Part shown: positions 1 through 8,158 of the stretch, one piece after another | How the letters are laid out: every line of letters begins with the position of its first letter | Numbering within the stretch: position 1 is the stretch's first letter | DNA from: Sansalvadorimonas sp965221135 | Lineage (GTDB): Bacteria > Pseudomonadota > Gammaproteobacteria > Pseudomonadales > Endozoicomonadaceae | Length of the DNA: 64,000 nt | Assembly (NCBI GenBank): GCA_965221135.1 | Contig: CBDCRZ010000003.1 | Span: forward strand, 248,001 to 312,000 | Reading direction: 5' to 3' | Position numbers and translations under genes: made by a program | Notes under the pieces: generated by a model | What the model was told of the DNA's origin: nothing | The model's input: only the letters and a program-made list of their open reading frames with translations | Database searches by the model: none

Positions 1-1
1 T

Positions 2-91
2 ATCATCAAGGCTCGAATGAAAGAGTTAATCAGTACTCAGGGTGATGGCAATGAAACCGTTGCTGTGGATGTTCCACCACCCCATTACTGA
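2..91 (+). CDS. C-terminal end of an unidentified protein (partial)
   Basis: An open frame enters from the left edge and gives 29 residues before TGA at 89-91, followed at once by a strong terminator. The tail is polar (KARMKELIST) and ends in PPPHY, which formally fits a PPxY motif. Too little is present to name the protein. It is called coding only because the frame is open to the edge and a terminator sits where one is expected. Confidence 0.4.
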   Translation: MIKARMKELISTQGDGNETVAVDVPPPHY

Positions 92-122
92 GGTTCCCTA
101 TCAGGGTTTTAATTCTGAACAT

Positions 123-155
123 AAAAAGACCCGGCCAGTGCCGGGTCTTTTTTTT
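123..155 (+). terminator. Rho-independent terminator
   Basis: An 8-bp perfect GC-rich stem (128-135 with 140-147, loop CAGT) is followed by T8 and preceded by an A-run. It can therefore serve both the partial gene on the left and the convergent cold-shock-domain gene on the minus strand. Confidence 0.9.
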
Positions 156-195
156 CTAACCGCTGGTTGTGACAGGGCTTGAAGGAGGTTTGCCG

Positions 196-852
196 TTAGC
201 GGCGGGTGGACGCTACATCTTCCGCCTGCAGGCCTTTGTCTTTCTCTGCAACAACAAACTCAACACGCTGGCCTTCACTCAGGGTGCGGTGGCCTTCACC
301 GCGGATCGCGCGATAGTGAACAAAAATATCGTCGCCGGAATCGCGGGTGATAAAGCCGAAGCCTTTGGAGACATTAAACCACTTCACCGTTCCGGTTTCC
401 CGGCCATCTTCCAGAGGGCCGTCCGGTACAGCGGGTGCAGATGTTTGTGGGTTCAGGCGATGCAGGTTACACAGGGTGTGCAGTGCAAGGCCGGCAATCA
501 GCAGACTGACTGTGATCAGTGCTGCGTCAGCGGTGGCCGGGTTGTAAGACAGACGGGCAAAGGCATTCGCTGCGCCCAGAATGCCAGCAAGAAACACCAG
601 AACGGTAGCCAGGCCTTGCGTTGTCCGGCGGCCACCAGAGAGCGTGCCCTGATAGAAGCCTGAAAGCAGGTTGGCGGCCGCTGTGGCCAGAAGGATCAGA
701 AATGCAGGATCCTGAGTGTAATAGCTGGCAGCAGGAACTACAGGGTATGCCGCAGGGTAGAGTGCTGGCATAACTGCTGGAGCCGCCAGAAACAGACCGG
801 CAAGGATCAGGCCGGAAAGCAGTTGGAGGTATTTTAAGGTTTTCAAATACAT
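196..852 (-). CDS. Membrane protein with C-terminal cold-shock domain
   Basis: A 218-residue protein. Residues about 1-145 contain several hydrophobic segments (LSGLILAGLFLAAPAVM, FLILLATAAANLLSGF, GLATVLVFLAGILGAANAF, ALITVSLLIAGLALHTL), so an integral membrane anchor is likely. Residues about 150-218 form a CspA-type domain starting GTVKWFNVSKGFGFI with both nucleic-acid-binding motifs (KGFGFI and DIFVHY). The frame is open further upstream to 1023, but the ATG at 852 is preferred because it follows a purine-rich AGGAC and starts just before the first membrane helix. The fusion suggests an RNA or ssDNA binder tethered to the inner membrane. Pseudomonads have proteins of the same design near aspS (from memory). 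The substrate is unknown. Confidence 0.85.
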   Translation of the reverse strand: MYLKTLKYLQLLSGLILAGLFLAAPAVMPALYPAAYPVVPAASYYTQDPAFLILLATAAANLLSGFYQGTLSGGRRTTQGLATVLVFLAGILGAANAFARLSYNPATADAALITVSLLIAGLALHTLCNLHRLNPQTSAPAVPDGPLEDGRETGTVKWFNVSKGFGFITRDSGDDIFVHYRAIRGEGHRTLSEGQRVEFVVAEKDKGLQAEDVASTRR

Positions 853-1280
853 GTCCTGTCCGTAATTACATAAATGTTGTTGGAATTGTTGATTGATGCA
901 TAGGACTGCAAGACTAATGTAACGCGAATATGGTACATCACTCAATCTTCCTGTTAGCAAACTGCTGCGATAAATCATAAAAAATACTTTAAACCGCAAA
1001 AATAGGTTAAAAAATGCTCGCAAGCCGAAAAACCGTGGTTTATATTGGTTTTGTACCGGTTATGATTTTTGTCTATAGATAGAAAGACAACAGGATAAAA
1101 AGCATAACCGGTAACTGGAAGATGCACCCGTTAAGCCTGTAAATACCAAAAGTGGTTATACAAAGTTATACGCAGAGTTGTATTTTTTAGAGTGTGTAGT
1201 TTTGTAAAAGGGAGTAGGAAGTCGACAGGGGAGACAGGGACGCTCGTTACTGTTTAGAAGACATGTCCGGAGATGACATA

Positions 1281-1613
1281 ATGCCTGCACCAGCAATCAA
1301 GGATAAATACACCAAGACCCAGATTCTTACTGAGATCGCTGAGAATACTGGATTGAACAGAAAGGATGTCAGTAACGTTCTGGAAGAACTCACTGAACTG
1401 GTTGAGCGACATATTAAAAAGCGTGGTTGTGGTGAATTTACCATTCCTGGCCTTTTAAAAATTGTTACCAAGAAAAAGCCTGCCCAGAAAGCCCGTAAAA
1501 ATGTACCCAATCCATTCCGTCCGGGTGAATTAATGGATGTAGCTGCCAAACCTGCTTCTATTCAGGTGAAGGTGCGTCCTCTGAAAAAATTGAAGGACTT
1601 TGCTTCCTCCTGA
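1281..1613 (+). CDS. HU/IHF-family histone-like DNA-binding protein
   Basis: A 110-residue basic protein. The first half (YTKTQILTEIAENTGLNRKD, then a helix ending HIKKRG) is the helical dimerisation part of the HU fold. The second half (GEFTIPGLLKI, then PNPFRPGELMDV) is the beta-arm region, with a Pro in the arm as in HU/IHF. The lysine-rich tail VRPLKKLKDF and the arm sequence differ from canonical HupA/HupB, so it looks like a divergent, separately named HU branch. The ATG at 1281 is chosen over 1263 because GGAG lies 8 nt upstream. It stands alone, with long non-coding stretches on either side. It probably bends or compacts DNA; target specificity cannot be read from the sequence. Confidence 0.85.
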   Translation: MPAPAIKDKYTKTQILTEIAENTGLNRKDVSNVLEELTELVERHIKKRGCGEFTIPGLLKIVTKKKPAQKARKNVPNPFRPGELMDVAAKPASIQVKVRPLKKLKDFASS

Positions 1614-2207
1614 TGTATCGATCTGGTCTGGCCTCACTGTTTATTAATAAGTCAATTGCCATTTGGTGATGATTTAATAGCAGTGTGGGCTGGCCTGTTT
1701 CTTTGTTCTCACATCTTACGTTCCGCATCTCACATCTCACATACCCTGTCTCGAGCCTGATAATAAAGCTGTCACTCAGAGCTGTTTGCCTAAATAAATA
1801 ATCGTCAATGTCAGCGGTCGCCACAGGTTCGTCTCTGAAAATGGGCGTAAATGAAACTAAATGGGCGTAAATCCAACTAAAGGAATAGGCGTTAACGCGC
1901 TCTTGCATAGCGGCGATGTGAGGATGCTCGGGAGGGCTGGCTGTCCTTCTGCAAAGTCGACGGCGATGTACGTATTGGTCGACAGGCTAACCGTAAAAAA
2001 ACTGATCTAGAGTCTCTTTGCTGATTGGCGTAGCATTGGCTGATTATACATTACTGTCTCGGTCGTTCCCTTTATTTAAGGCACTTTTCCGCAAGAAGCT
2101 ACAATGCTTTTAGCGCTATATGTGTATAGTTGTGCGTGCTTTGCTGTGAGCGTGTGCAAGTCCATTGACGGAATGATTTCTCTTCTCCCCTGACACTGGG
2201 AACTGTT
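1614..2207. other. Non-coding stretch upstream of the efflux operon
   Basis: No convincing gene is present. The minus-strand frame at 1558-1908 overlaps the HU gene and reads repetitive sequence. The stretch holds a two-copy 20-bp tandem repeat (1841-1880). The promoter and leader of the RND genes must lie in its right part, where a TACAAT-like -10 candidate sits near 2098, but no clear operator is visible. Confidence 0.5.
1841..1880 (+). repeat. 20-bp tandem repeat, two copies
   Basis: The unit ATGGGCGTAAATNNAACTAA occurs twice back to back (1841-1860 and 1861-1880), and the copies differ at two positions. No function is apparent. Confidence 0.8.
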
Positions 2208-3428
2208 ATGTGGCTATCTAAATCACACTCACGGTTAGTGATTGCATCTATTTTTGTGCTGGCGGGTCTTGCCGGTTGTTCTGAAAGTCATAAAAATGAT
2301 CCGGCAGCAGGAGGTGCGCCGCCTCCCTCGGTCTCTGTCATATCAGTCAAGCTGGATCCTGTAGGTGAGTATCAGGAGTTTGCTGCACGGACAGAGGCCA
2401 GTGAAGCTGTAGAGCTGCGTGCGCGTGTTGAAGGGTATCTCGAAAGCCGTAATTTTGACGAGGGGTCTGCTGTCGAAAAAGGCCGGCTGCTGTTTACCAT
2501 TGACCCGGCACCCTTTAAGGCGGCAGTGAGTCAGGCCAGGGCCGCTCTTGTAAGTGCAGAGGCGGAATTTGTTCGTGCCACATCAGACCTTAGTCGTGGT
2601 CGGGATCTGGCTGTCAAAGGCTATATCAGTCGATCTGACATGGATGAACTGGTCTCCCGGGAGGCTCAGGCTAATGCCAGCGTAGAGTCTGCAAAAGCCC
2701 AGTTGGAAACTGCCAATATCAATCTGTCCTACACCGAAATTTATGCGCCTTTCAGTGGTCAGATAGGCAAAGAGAGCTACAGTGTTGGCAGTCTTGTGGG
2801 GCCTGGTAGCCAGCCTCTGGCTGAATTGATCAATACAGACCCTATGTATGTGAACTTTCAGGTTAACGAGAAAGTCCTGCTTGATCATCACCAGGCCGCA
2901 CAAGGAAAAGAACAGGCTGATAAGCTCTTCAAAACGCATATCCGGTTGCCTAATGGTGCACTTTATAGTCAACCTGGGGTCTTTGATTTTGCTGATGTAA
3001 AAGTGGAGCAGACCACCGGTACTGTGGAGTTGCGCGTTTCCTTCCCGAACCCTGACCATCTGTTGCTGCCCGGCATGTATGTCACGCTGCTTATCGAAAG
3101 TGTGAAGAAAACAGAAACACCTCTTATTCCACAGTTTGCCGTTCAGGAAAACCAGCAGGGACGTTTTGTTTTGCTCGTCACCAGGGAGAACAAGGTGGAG
3201 ACCCGCCTGGTTGAGCTGGGTCGTCGTATTGGTCCAATGTGGGTTGTTGAGTCTGGTTTGGAGGAAGGTGAAAGCATTATTGTTTCCGGTCTGCAGAAAG
3301 TGCGCCCCGGTGTGATTGTGAGTCCACAGATGATGAGTGTGGATCTCAAAACCGGAACGCTGACCAAGGCTGACGACGCATCTGTGTCTGAGGCTGCCAT
3401 TTCTGACAGCAGCGTAGAGGCGCAGTAA
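2208..3428 (+). CDS. RND efflux periplasmic adaptor lipoprotein (AcrA/MexA family)
   Basis: A 406-residue membrane-fusion protein of a tripartite efflux pump. The lipoprotein signal peptide ends in LAGC with the lipidated Cys at 24. The barrel-sandwich (lipoyl) half-motifs flank an alpha-helical hairpin (ARAALVSAEAEFVRATSDLS, then QANASVESAKAQLETANINL). These are followed by beta-barrel and membrane-proximal domains (TGTVELRVSFPNPDHLLLPG). It bridges the inner-membrane transporter to a TolC-like channel. Its stop overlaps the start of the next gene by one base (TAATG), so the two are translationally coupled. No outer-membrane channel gene and no TetR-type regulator lies next to it, so a shared TolC encoded elsewhere is likely. 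Substrates cannot be predicted. Confidence 0.95.
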   Translation: MWLSKSHSRLVIASIFVLAGLAGCSESHKNDPAAGGAPPPSVSVISVKLDPVGEYQEFAARTEASEAVELRARVEGYLESRNFDEGSAVEKGRLLFTIDPAPFKAAVSQARAALVSAEAEFVRATSDLSRGRDLAVKGYISRSDMDELVSREAQANASVESAKAQLETANINLSYTEIYAPFSGQIGKESYSVGSLVGPGSQPLAELINTDPMYVNFQVNEKVLLDHHQAAQGKEQADKLFKTHIRLPNGALYSQPGVFDFADVKVEQTTGTVELRVSFPNPDHLLLPGMYVTLLIESVKKTETPLIPQFAVQENQQGRFVLLVTRENKVETRLVELGRRIGPMWVVESGLEEGESIIVSGLQKVRPGVIVSPQMMSVDLKTGTLTKADDASVSEAAISDSSVEAQ

Positions 3429-6400
3429 TGAATATTGGCCACTTCTTTATAAATCGGCCCAAGTTCGCCTTTGTTATTGCGATTGTTATAACCCTGGCTG
3501 GCTTTTTGTCGTTGTTCACCCTGCCGGTGAACATGTATCCAGAAATTGCTCCACCCTCCGTAGAAATCTATGCCGTCTATCCTGGCGCAAGCGCCCAGGT
3601 TGTGGAAGAGGCGGTCATCAACCCCATTGAAGAGCAGGTAAACGGGGTTGAGGACATGATCTACATGGAGTCGTCCGCAAGCGATAATGGTGTGGCTACC
3701 ATAACGGTCACATTTAAGCCCGGTGTTGACGTAGACATTGCCCAGGTGAACGTGCAGAACCGCGTGGCTATTGCGGAACCCAGTCTGCCTAATGCTGTGG
3801 CCCGGCAGGGCGTGACTGTTAAGGCGCAGTCCACAAACATGCTGCTCGGTATTAACCTGATTTCGCCGGATAATACCTTTGATGAAATGTTTCTGAGTAA
3901 CTATGCCTCGAACAATCTAAAGGACTCTCTGGCGCGGATTGATGGCATCAGTAAAGTTGAAGTTATGGGTGCTATGACTTACAGCATGCGCATATGGCTG
4001 CAGCCTGCAAAAATGAGCTCGCTCGGTATTACTGTGGGTGATGTGACAAGCGCTTTGGAAAGCCAGAATGTCATTGTTGCTGCTGGTAAGCTGGGTCAGG
4101 GGCCTACCCAGGAAAACCAGAAATTCGAGTACACTATTCAAACTCAGGGGCGGCTACAGTCTCCTGAAGAGTTTGGTGAGACTGTTCTGCGCTCTAAAAC
4201 CGATGGTTCTGTCATCCGTCTGCGCGATGTAGCAGAGATCCAGACTGGAGCGGAGACTTACTCTGGCCGTGCATTGCTTGATGGTGGTCCAACCTCCTTT
4301 CTGGTGATCTATCAGTCACCCTCGGCCAATGCGACACAGGTTGCGCAAAGTGTATACAAGGAGATGGAAGTTCTGACCAGGAACTTCCCGCAAGGCCTTG
4401 AGTACAAGATTCTATATGATACAACCGAGTTTATTTCCCGTTCTATCAAAGAGGTGGTTACCACTCTTTTCCAGGCTGTTGCACTGGTTATTCTGGTGGT
4501 ATTCCTGTTTCTGCAGAACTGGCGGATGACCATTATCCCGTCTATCGCCATACCTGTGTCTTTGATCGGTACATTTGCTGTGATGAATATCCTTGGGTAT
4601 TCCATCAACACCATATCCCTGTTTGGTCTGGTGATGGCGATAGGTATTGTTGTCGACGATGCCATCGTAGTTATAGAGAACGTGGAGCGGCATATCTCCG
4701 AGGGGATGTCGCCCAGGGAGGCAACGCTTCAGACGATGACCGAGGTGACTGGCGCGATTATTGCCACCACTCTGGTTCTTCTGGCTGTATTCGTACCGGT
4801 TGCGTTTATGCCAGGCATTACCGGTACACTGTACAAACAGTTTTCTGTCACCATTTCCGTGGCTGTCGTTATTTCCTCTATTAACGCGCTGGTTCTCAGT
4901 CCTGCGCTCTGTGCCACTCTGCTAAAGCCGGGAGCCATATCTCATGCGCGCTGGCTGAGGCCTTTCGAGCTCATTATTCAGGGTTCTACCAAAGGCTATA
5001 CGTCGGCGGTTAAATGGATGTTGCACCGTGCTGCCCGCATTGGTGTGCTGTTCCTGGTGCTGGTGGCCGCTGCTGGTTATTTGCTTAAGGAACTGCCCAG
5101 TGGTTTTGTTCCCAATGAAGATCAGGGCTTCCTGTTTGTAAATGTTCAACTTCCTGATGCGGCCTCCATAAACCGTACTAACGATCTGATTGATAAAATC
5201 ACGCCGATGATTAAAGAGACCCAGGGCGTTAAAGGTTTTATCAGTGTGAGTGGCTTCAGTTTGCTGGCAGGTGCCGGTTCCAATAATGCTCTGGGCATTG
5301 TGGTGCTGGACAGTTGGGATGACCGGACATCAGCCGAAACCCAGATTGGTGCGATTTCACAGCGTCTGCAGGGCTCGCTTTGGGCTGTTCCTGATGCGCA
5401 AATCATGGTCTTTGAGATGCCGCCTATTCCTGGTCTTGGTAACTCAGGTGGTTTTGATTTCCGCCTGCAGGACTCTCTGGGACGAAGTGTTCAGGATCTG
5501 GCCCAGGTTTCCAATGGCTTGATTTACGAAGCGAATCAGCAGCCGGCATTGTCGCGGGTTTACAGCACTTTTCGTGCTGATGTGCCTCAGTACTATTTGG
5601 ATGTAGATCGTGAAAAAGCCATGGCTATGGGTATCAACCTGAGTGATATCTTCCTGACTCTGCAAACCCAGCTTGGCTCGTTGTATGTCAATGATTACAC
5701 GTACCTTGGTAAGAGTTATCAGGTAATTTTGCAGGCTGAAAGTGCCTTCCGCTCCACTCCGGATAACCTGAATCAATATTATGTCCGCAATGCCTCCAAT
5801 GAGATGGTACCACTGTCGACTGTTGTGACTCTGACACCGTCACTGGGGCCAACATCGATCAGGCATTTCAACCTGCATCGTTCCATCTCAATCAGTGGAG
5901 ATGCTGCTCCCGGTTACAGTTCCGGTGATGCTATCGCTGTTATGAACGAGCTTGCCAGCAAGCTGCCTGACGGTTACACCTTTGAGTGGGCGGGGCAGAG
6001 CCGGCAGGAAATTGAAGCAGGTGATCTGGCGCCTCTGCTGTTTGCTCTGGCTATTTTGTTTGTGTACTTGTTTCTGGTGGCACAGTACGAGAGCTGGAAT
6101 ATTCCGTTTGCGGTTATTGCTTCTGTACCTATTGCCATTTTCGGCGCGGTGCTGGGTCTGACCGTTGCAGGCATGATTAACAATATTTATGCCCAGATAG
6201 GTATGGTGTTGTTGATAGGTATATCGGCAAAAACGGCGATTCTGATTGTTGAGTTTGCTATGGAGCAACGCAGTGGTGGGTTGAGTATTGATGAGGCGGC
6301 AGAGAAGGCTGCGAGCCTGCGTTTCCGTGCCGTTATGATGACGGCTCTCTCCTTTGTTCTCGGTATTCTGCCGTTGCTGGTCTCTACCGGCCCGGGTGCG

Positions 6401-6571
6401 GCCAGTCGTGTTTCTCTGGGTGCAACAGTATTCTGCGGTATGTTGGCCGCTACCGTAATTGGTACGCTGATGACGCCGATTCTCTACCGTATTATTCAGG
6501 CGATGCGAGAGCGGGTTAAAAAGGAAGTAGAGTCACTGCCAGGTGTTGTTGATTCTCATGGGAAAGAGTGA
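3428..6571 (+). CDS. RND multidrug efflux transporter (AcrB/MexB, HAE1 family)
   Basis: A 1,047-residue inner-membrane proton/drug antiporter, the normal length for HAE1 pumps. The first helix is followed by NMYPEIAPPSVEIYAVYPGA, typical of the porter-domain entry. The proton-relay pair in helix 4 is present as IVVDDAIVVIENV, with Asp 410 and 411. The motif FMPGITGTLYKQFS and the second repeat (APLLFALAILFVYLFLVAQY, ISAKTAILIVEFA) complete the two-fold architecture. It starts on the overlapping ATG of the adaptor and ends shortly before a strong terminator, so the adaptor and pump form a two-gene operon. Confidence 0.96.
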   Translation: MNIGHFFINRPKFAFVIAIVITLAGFLSLFTLPVNMYPEIAPPSVEIYAVYPGASAQVVEEAVINPIEEQVNGVEDMIYMESSASDNGVATITVTFKPGVDVDIAQVNVQNRVAIAEPSLPNAVARQGVTVKAQSTNMLLGINLISPDNTFDEMFLSNYASNNLKDSLARIDGISKVEVMGAMTYSMRIWLQPAKMSSLGITVGDVTSALESQNVIVAAGKLGQGPTQENQKFEYTIQTQGRLQSPEEFGETVLRSKTDGSVIRLRDVAEIQTGAETYSGRALLDGGPTSFLVIYQSPSANATQVAQSVYKEMEVLTRNFPQGLEYKILYDTTEFISRSIKEVVTTLFQAVALVILVVFLFLQNWRMTIIPSIAIPVSLIGTFAVMNILGYSINTISLFGLVMAIGIVVDDAIVVIENVERHISEGMSPREATLQTMTEVTGAIIATTLVLLAVFVPVAFMPGITGTLYKQFSVTISVAVVISSINALVLSPALCATLLKPGAISHARWLRPFELIIQGSTKGYTSAVKWMLHRAARIGVLFLVLVAAAGYLLKELPSGFVPNEDQGFLFVNVQLPDAASINRTNDLIDKITPMIKETQGVKGFISVSGFSLLAGAGSNNALGIVVLDSWDDRTSAETQIGAISQRLQGSLWAVPDAQIMVFEMPPIPGLGNSGGFDFRLQDSLGRSVQDLAQVSNGLIYEANQQPALSRVYSTFRADVPQYYLDVDREKAMAMGINLSDIFLTLQTQLGSLYVNDYTYLGKSYQVILQAESAFRSTPDNLNQYYVRNASNEMVPLSTVVTLTPSLGPTSIRHFNLHRSISISGDAAPGYSSGDAIAVMNELASKLPDGYTFEWAGQSRQEIEAGDLAPLLFALAILFVYLFLVAQYESWNIPFAVIASVPIAIFGAVLGLTVAGMINNIYAQIGMVLLIGISAKTAILIVEFAMEQRSGGLSIDEAAEKAASLRFRAVMMTALSFVLGILPLLVSTGPGAASRVSLGATVFCGMLAATVIGTLMTPILYRIIQAMRERVKKEVESLPGVVDSHGKE

Positions 6572-6623
6572 TCGTTCTGTTTATTTATAGATCGCATCTA
6601 TAAAACAGGGTTGTTATAAAGGG

Positions 6624-6653
6624 CCTTGTTATAAATGTCTTTTTATAACAAGG
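6624..6653 (+). repeat. Perfect 12-bp inverted repeat after the RND operon
   Basis: CCTTGTTATAAA (6624-6635) pairs perfectly with 6642-6653 across a 6-nt loop. A third copy of the core GTTATAAA lies just upstream at 6613-6620. It sits between the stop codon and the terminator, so it would be a stable 3'-UTR hairpin or a protein-binding dyad. Confidence 0.75.
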
Positions 6654-6660
6654 TCTCGTC

Positions 6661-6698
6661 AAAAAAAGCCCCGCAACTTTTTGGTTGCGGGGCTTTTT
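6661..6698 (+). terminator. Rho-independent terminator of the RND operon
   Basis: A 10-bp perfect stem GCCCCGCAAC (6668-6677) pairs with 6684-6693 and is followed by T5. An A7 run precedes it. Confidence 0.95.
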
Positions 6699-6803
6699 CA
6701 TGAAATGCGTCCTACTGTTTTGAGTGCTAAGAGGATTTTGATTTGGATGTTTTAATCGTTATACATAATGCTTGAGTCGGTTGTTGAATCTGCAGGCAGC
6801 AAT

Positions 6804-6839
6804 ACCCTGGTGGCAGGCCTGAAGGCTGCCAGGGTTTTT
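6804..6839 (+). terminator. Terminator-like hairpin upstream of the repeat protein gene
   Basis: ACCCTGG (6804-6810) pairs with the region ending CCAGGGT, with inner GCAG/CTGC pairing and a small bulge, followed by T5. It precedes a gene rather than following one, so it could act as an attenuator or insulate that gene from the RND operon. Confidence 0.55.
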
Positions 6840-6921
6840 CCTGTGCTACCAATGTCTTATGTGAATAACGCCCTCGGTCAGCAACAATGAGCCTGTAGGT
6901 TTTCACTTTGAGGGTATGGGT

Positions 6922-8007
6922 ATGCAGTATTTGGCATCCGGTTTTTTTACAGGTTCTTCAGAGGGGTTTGATAAGAGTCCAGCCGCTCCAGGTTTGCAGT
7001 CGCAGAAGCCGATCTTGGTGGGCGGGAGTGTTTTTTACCGGACTGTATCAGGTGGGGCTGCCGCAGCACCCTTGTTGAATCCTGGTTTCTTTCCAGGCGG
7101 GGGGGGGGCGGTCTTTCAGTCGGTGATAGCCGCCAGAGGTATTCGTGTTTCTGGATCGCTGCCGTCAGAGTCGTTGCAGTCTGCCCCACAATCATCCCTG
7201 CTGCCATTACCGTTATTATTGTCGCCTCAATCTATGGAGCATGCGTCATCGCCGGTGGGTTCGCCATTGTTGTCGGTGACAGGATCGCCACTGCCATTGA
7301 CGATATGTGAAGAGCCAGAATCGCCACTGCCGTTGACGATATGTGAAGATTCATCATCGCCACTGCCATTGATAATATGTGAAGATCAATCATCGCCACC
7401 TTCCCTGCGGTCGCTATTTGTACCAGAGTCAACTGACCCGGCTCCAGGGGTTGAGATCCGTGCAAGCGGCTCGGTTCCGCCGACTCATCGGAATCCATTG
7501 AAAATGCACCCCATAAAACTTCACAGACGGCCCGGTGAGTCAAAAAAGCAAAGGCAGGCCAGACTCGATCACAATATAGAGTCTGCCTGGTGTTATATGA
7601 AAAAGAAATCAAGTCTGGAAGTGCTCAGGCTGGCAGCGAATTCAATAGATCGGGCTAAAGAGCAAAAGCTTACCGCAACATATAGTGCCACGAAGATCGA
7701 TTTATCAGAACAGGATGTTCTGGCTGCGCTAGTGGAGGAGCCGGGTCGTAGCGATCAGGTTATGCAGGCTTTTGTAGCTAAGGGAGAATCGGGTATTCTG
7801 GTGAAAATACTGACCTCTTCAAGGCACGCACAGTGTCGATTAAAAAAGGACGAACTTACGGCACTGGGTGTAACTCAGGAGCAGGTGAGAATAATGAGAA
7901 GACGAGTTTCCTCGCGCCTCCGGAGGCCAGGGGAAAATGCCGCTCTGGAGACCTATAGGAATGGATTAAACGCGATTGTTGGTGCTGAGGGCGTGGAAGG
8001 CAGATAG
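6922..8007 (+). CDS. Unrecognised protein with 12-residue repeats and an internal G10 tract
   Basis: A 361-residue protein matching no family I recognise. The ATG at 6922 is preferred over 6916 because GAGGG lies at a proper 7-nt distance. The N-terminal half is low complexity, rich in Pro, Ser, Leu and Gly. It contains three tandem copies of SPLPLTICEE-type repeats (nt 7285-7392), an odd combination of Cys and acidic residues. The C-terminal half (about 190-361) is basic and helical (RRPGESKKQRQARLDHNIES, then AWCYMKKKSSLEVLRL) and looks like a folded domain. A run of ten Gs at codons ~60-62 could cause slippage frameshifts. No signal peptide is seen. Its position beside a secreted protease in an accessory block suggests a lineage-specific protein, possibly an effector (inference). 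Confidence 0.6.
   Translation: MQYLASGFFTGSSEGFDKSPAAPGLQSQKPILVGGSVFYRTVSGGAAAAPLLNPGFFPGGGGAVFQSVIAARGIRVSGSLPSESLQSAPQSSLLPLPLLLSPQSMEHASSPVGSPLLSVTGSPLPLTICEEPESPLPLTICEDSSSPLPLIICEDQSSPPSLRSLFVPESTDPAPGVEIRASGSVPPTHRNPLKMHPIKLHRRPGESKKQRQARLDHNIESAWCYMKKKSSLEVLRLAANSIDRAKEQKLTATYSATKIDLSEQDVLAALVEEPGRSDQVMQAFVAKGESGILVKILTSSRHAQCRLKKDELTALGVTQEQVRIMRRRVSSRLRRPGENAALETYRNGLNAIVGAEGVEGR
7099..7108 (+). repeat. Homopolymeric G10 tract inside a coding region
   Basis: Ten consecutive Gs lie in the 5' part of the 361-residue gene. As drawn the frame is open through the tract. A gain or loss of one G would truncate the product. Confidence 0.9.
7285..7392 (+). repeat. 36-bp in-frame tandem repeat, three copies
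   Basis: Copies lie at 7285-7320, 7321-7356 and 7357-7392, each starting TCGCCACTGCC, and a fourth start (TCGCCACC) begins at 7393. Each unit encodes 12 residues (SPLPLxICEDxx). Confidence 0.95.
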
Positions 8008-8158
8008 GGGCTCTGTTCACAATAGATGTTGGTCGCATACCAAATGTCGCTGAAAGCATTTAATACAAACAGAAATCTGCTTTATTAACAGATCTGTCAG
8101 TCAGTTAACCAAACGATTCTGATAGCTTTGCCAGTTTAAATAAACGGGTAAGTCAGTT

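Noticed and set aside
1558..1908. 116-codon minus-strand frame after the HU gene
   Set aside because: Overlaps the HU gene end, reads repetitive sequence (YVRCEMRNVRCE) and has no start signal.
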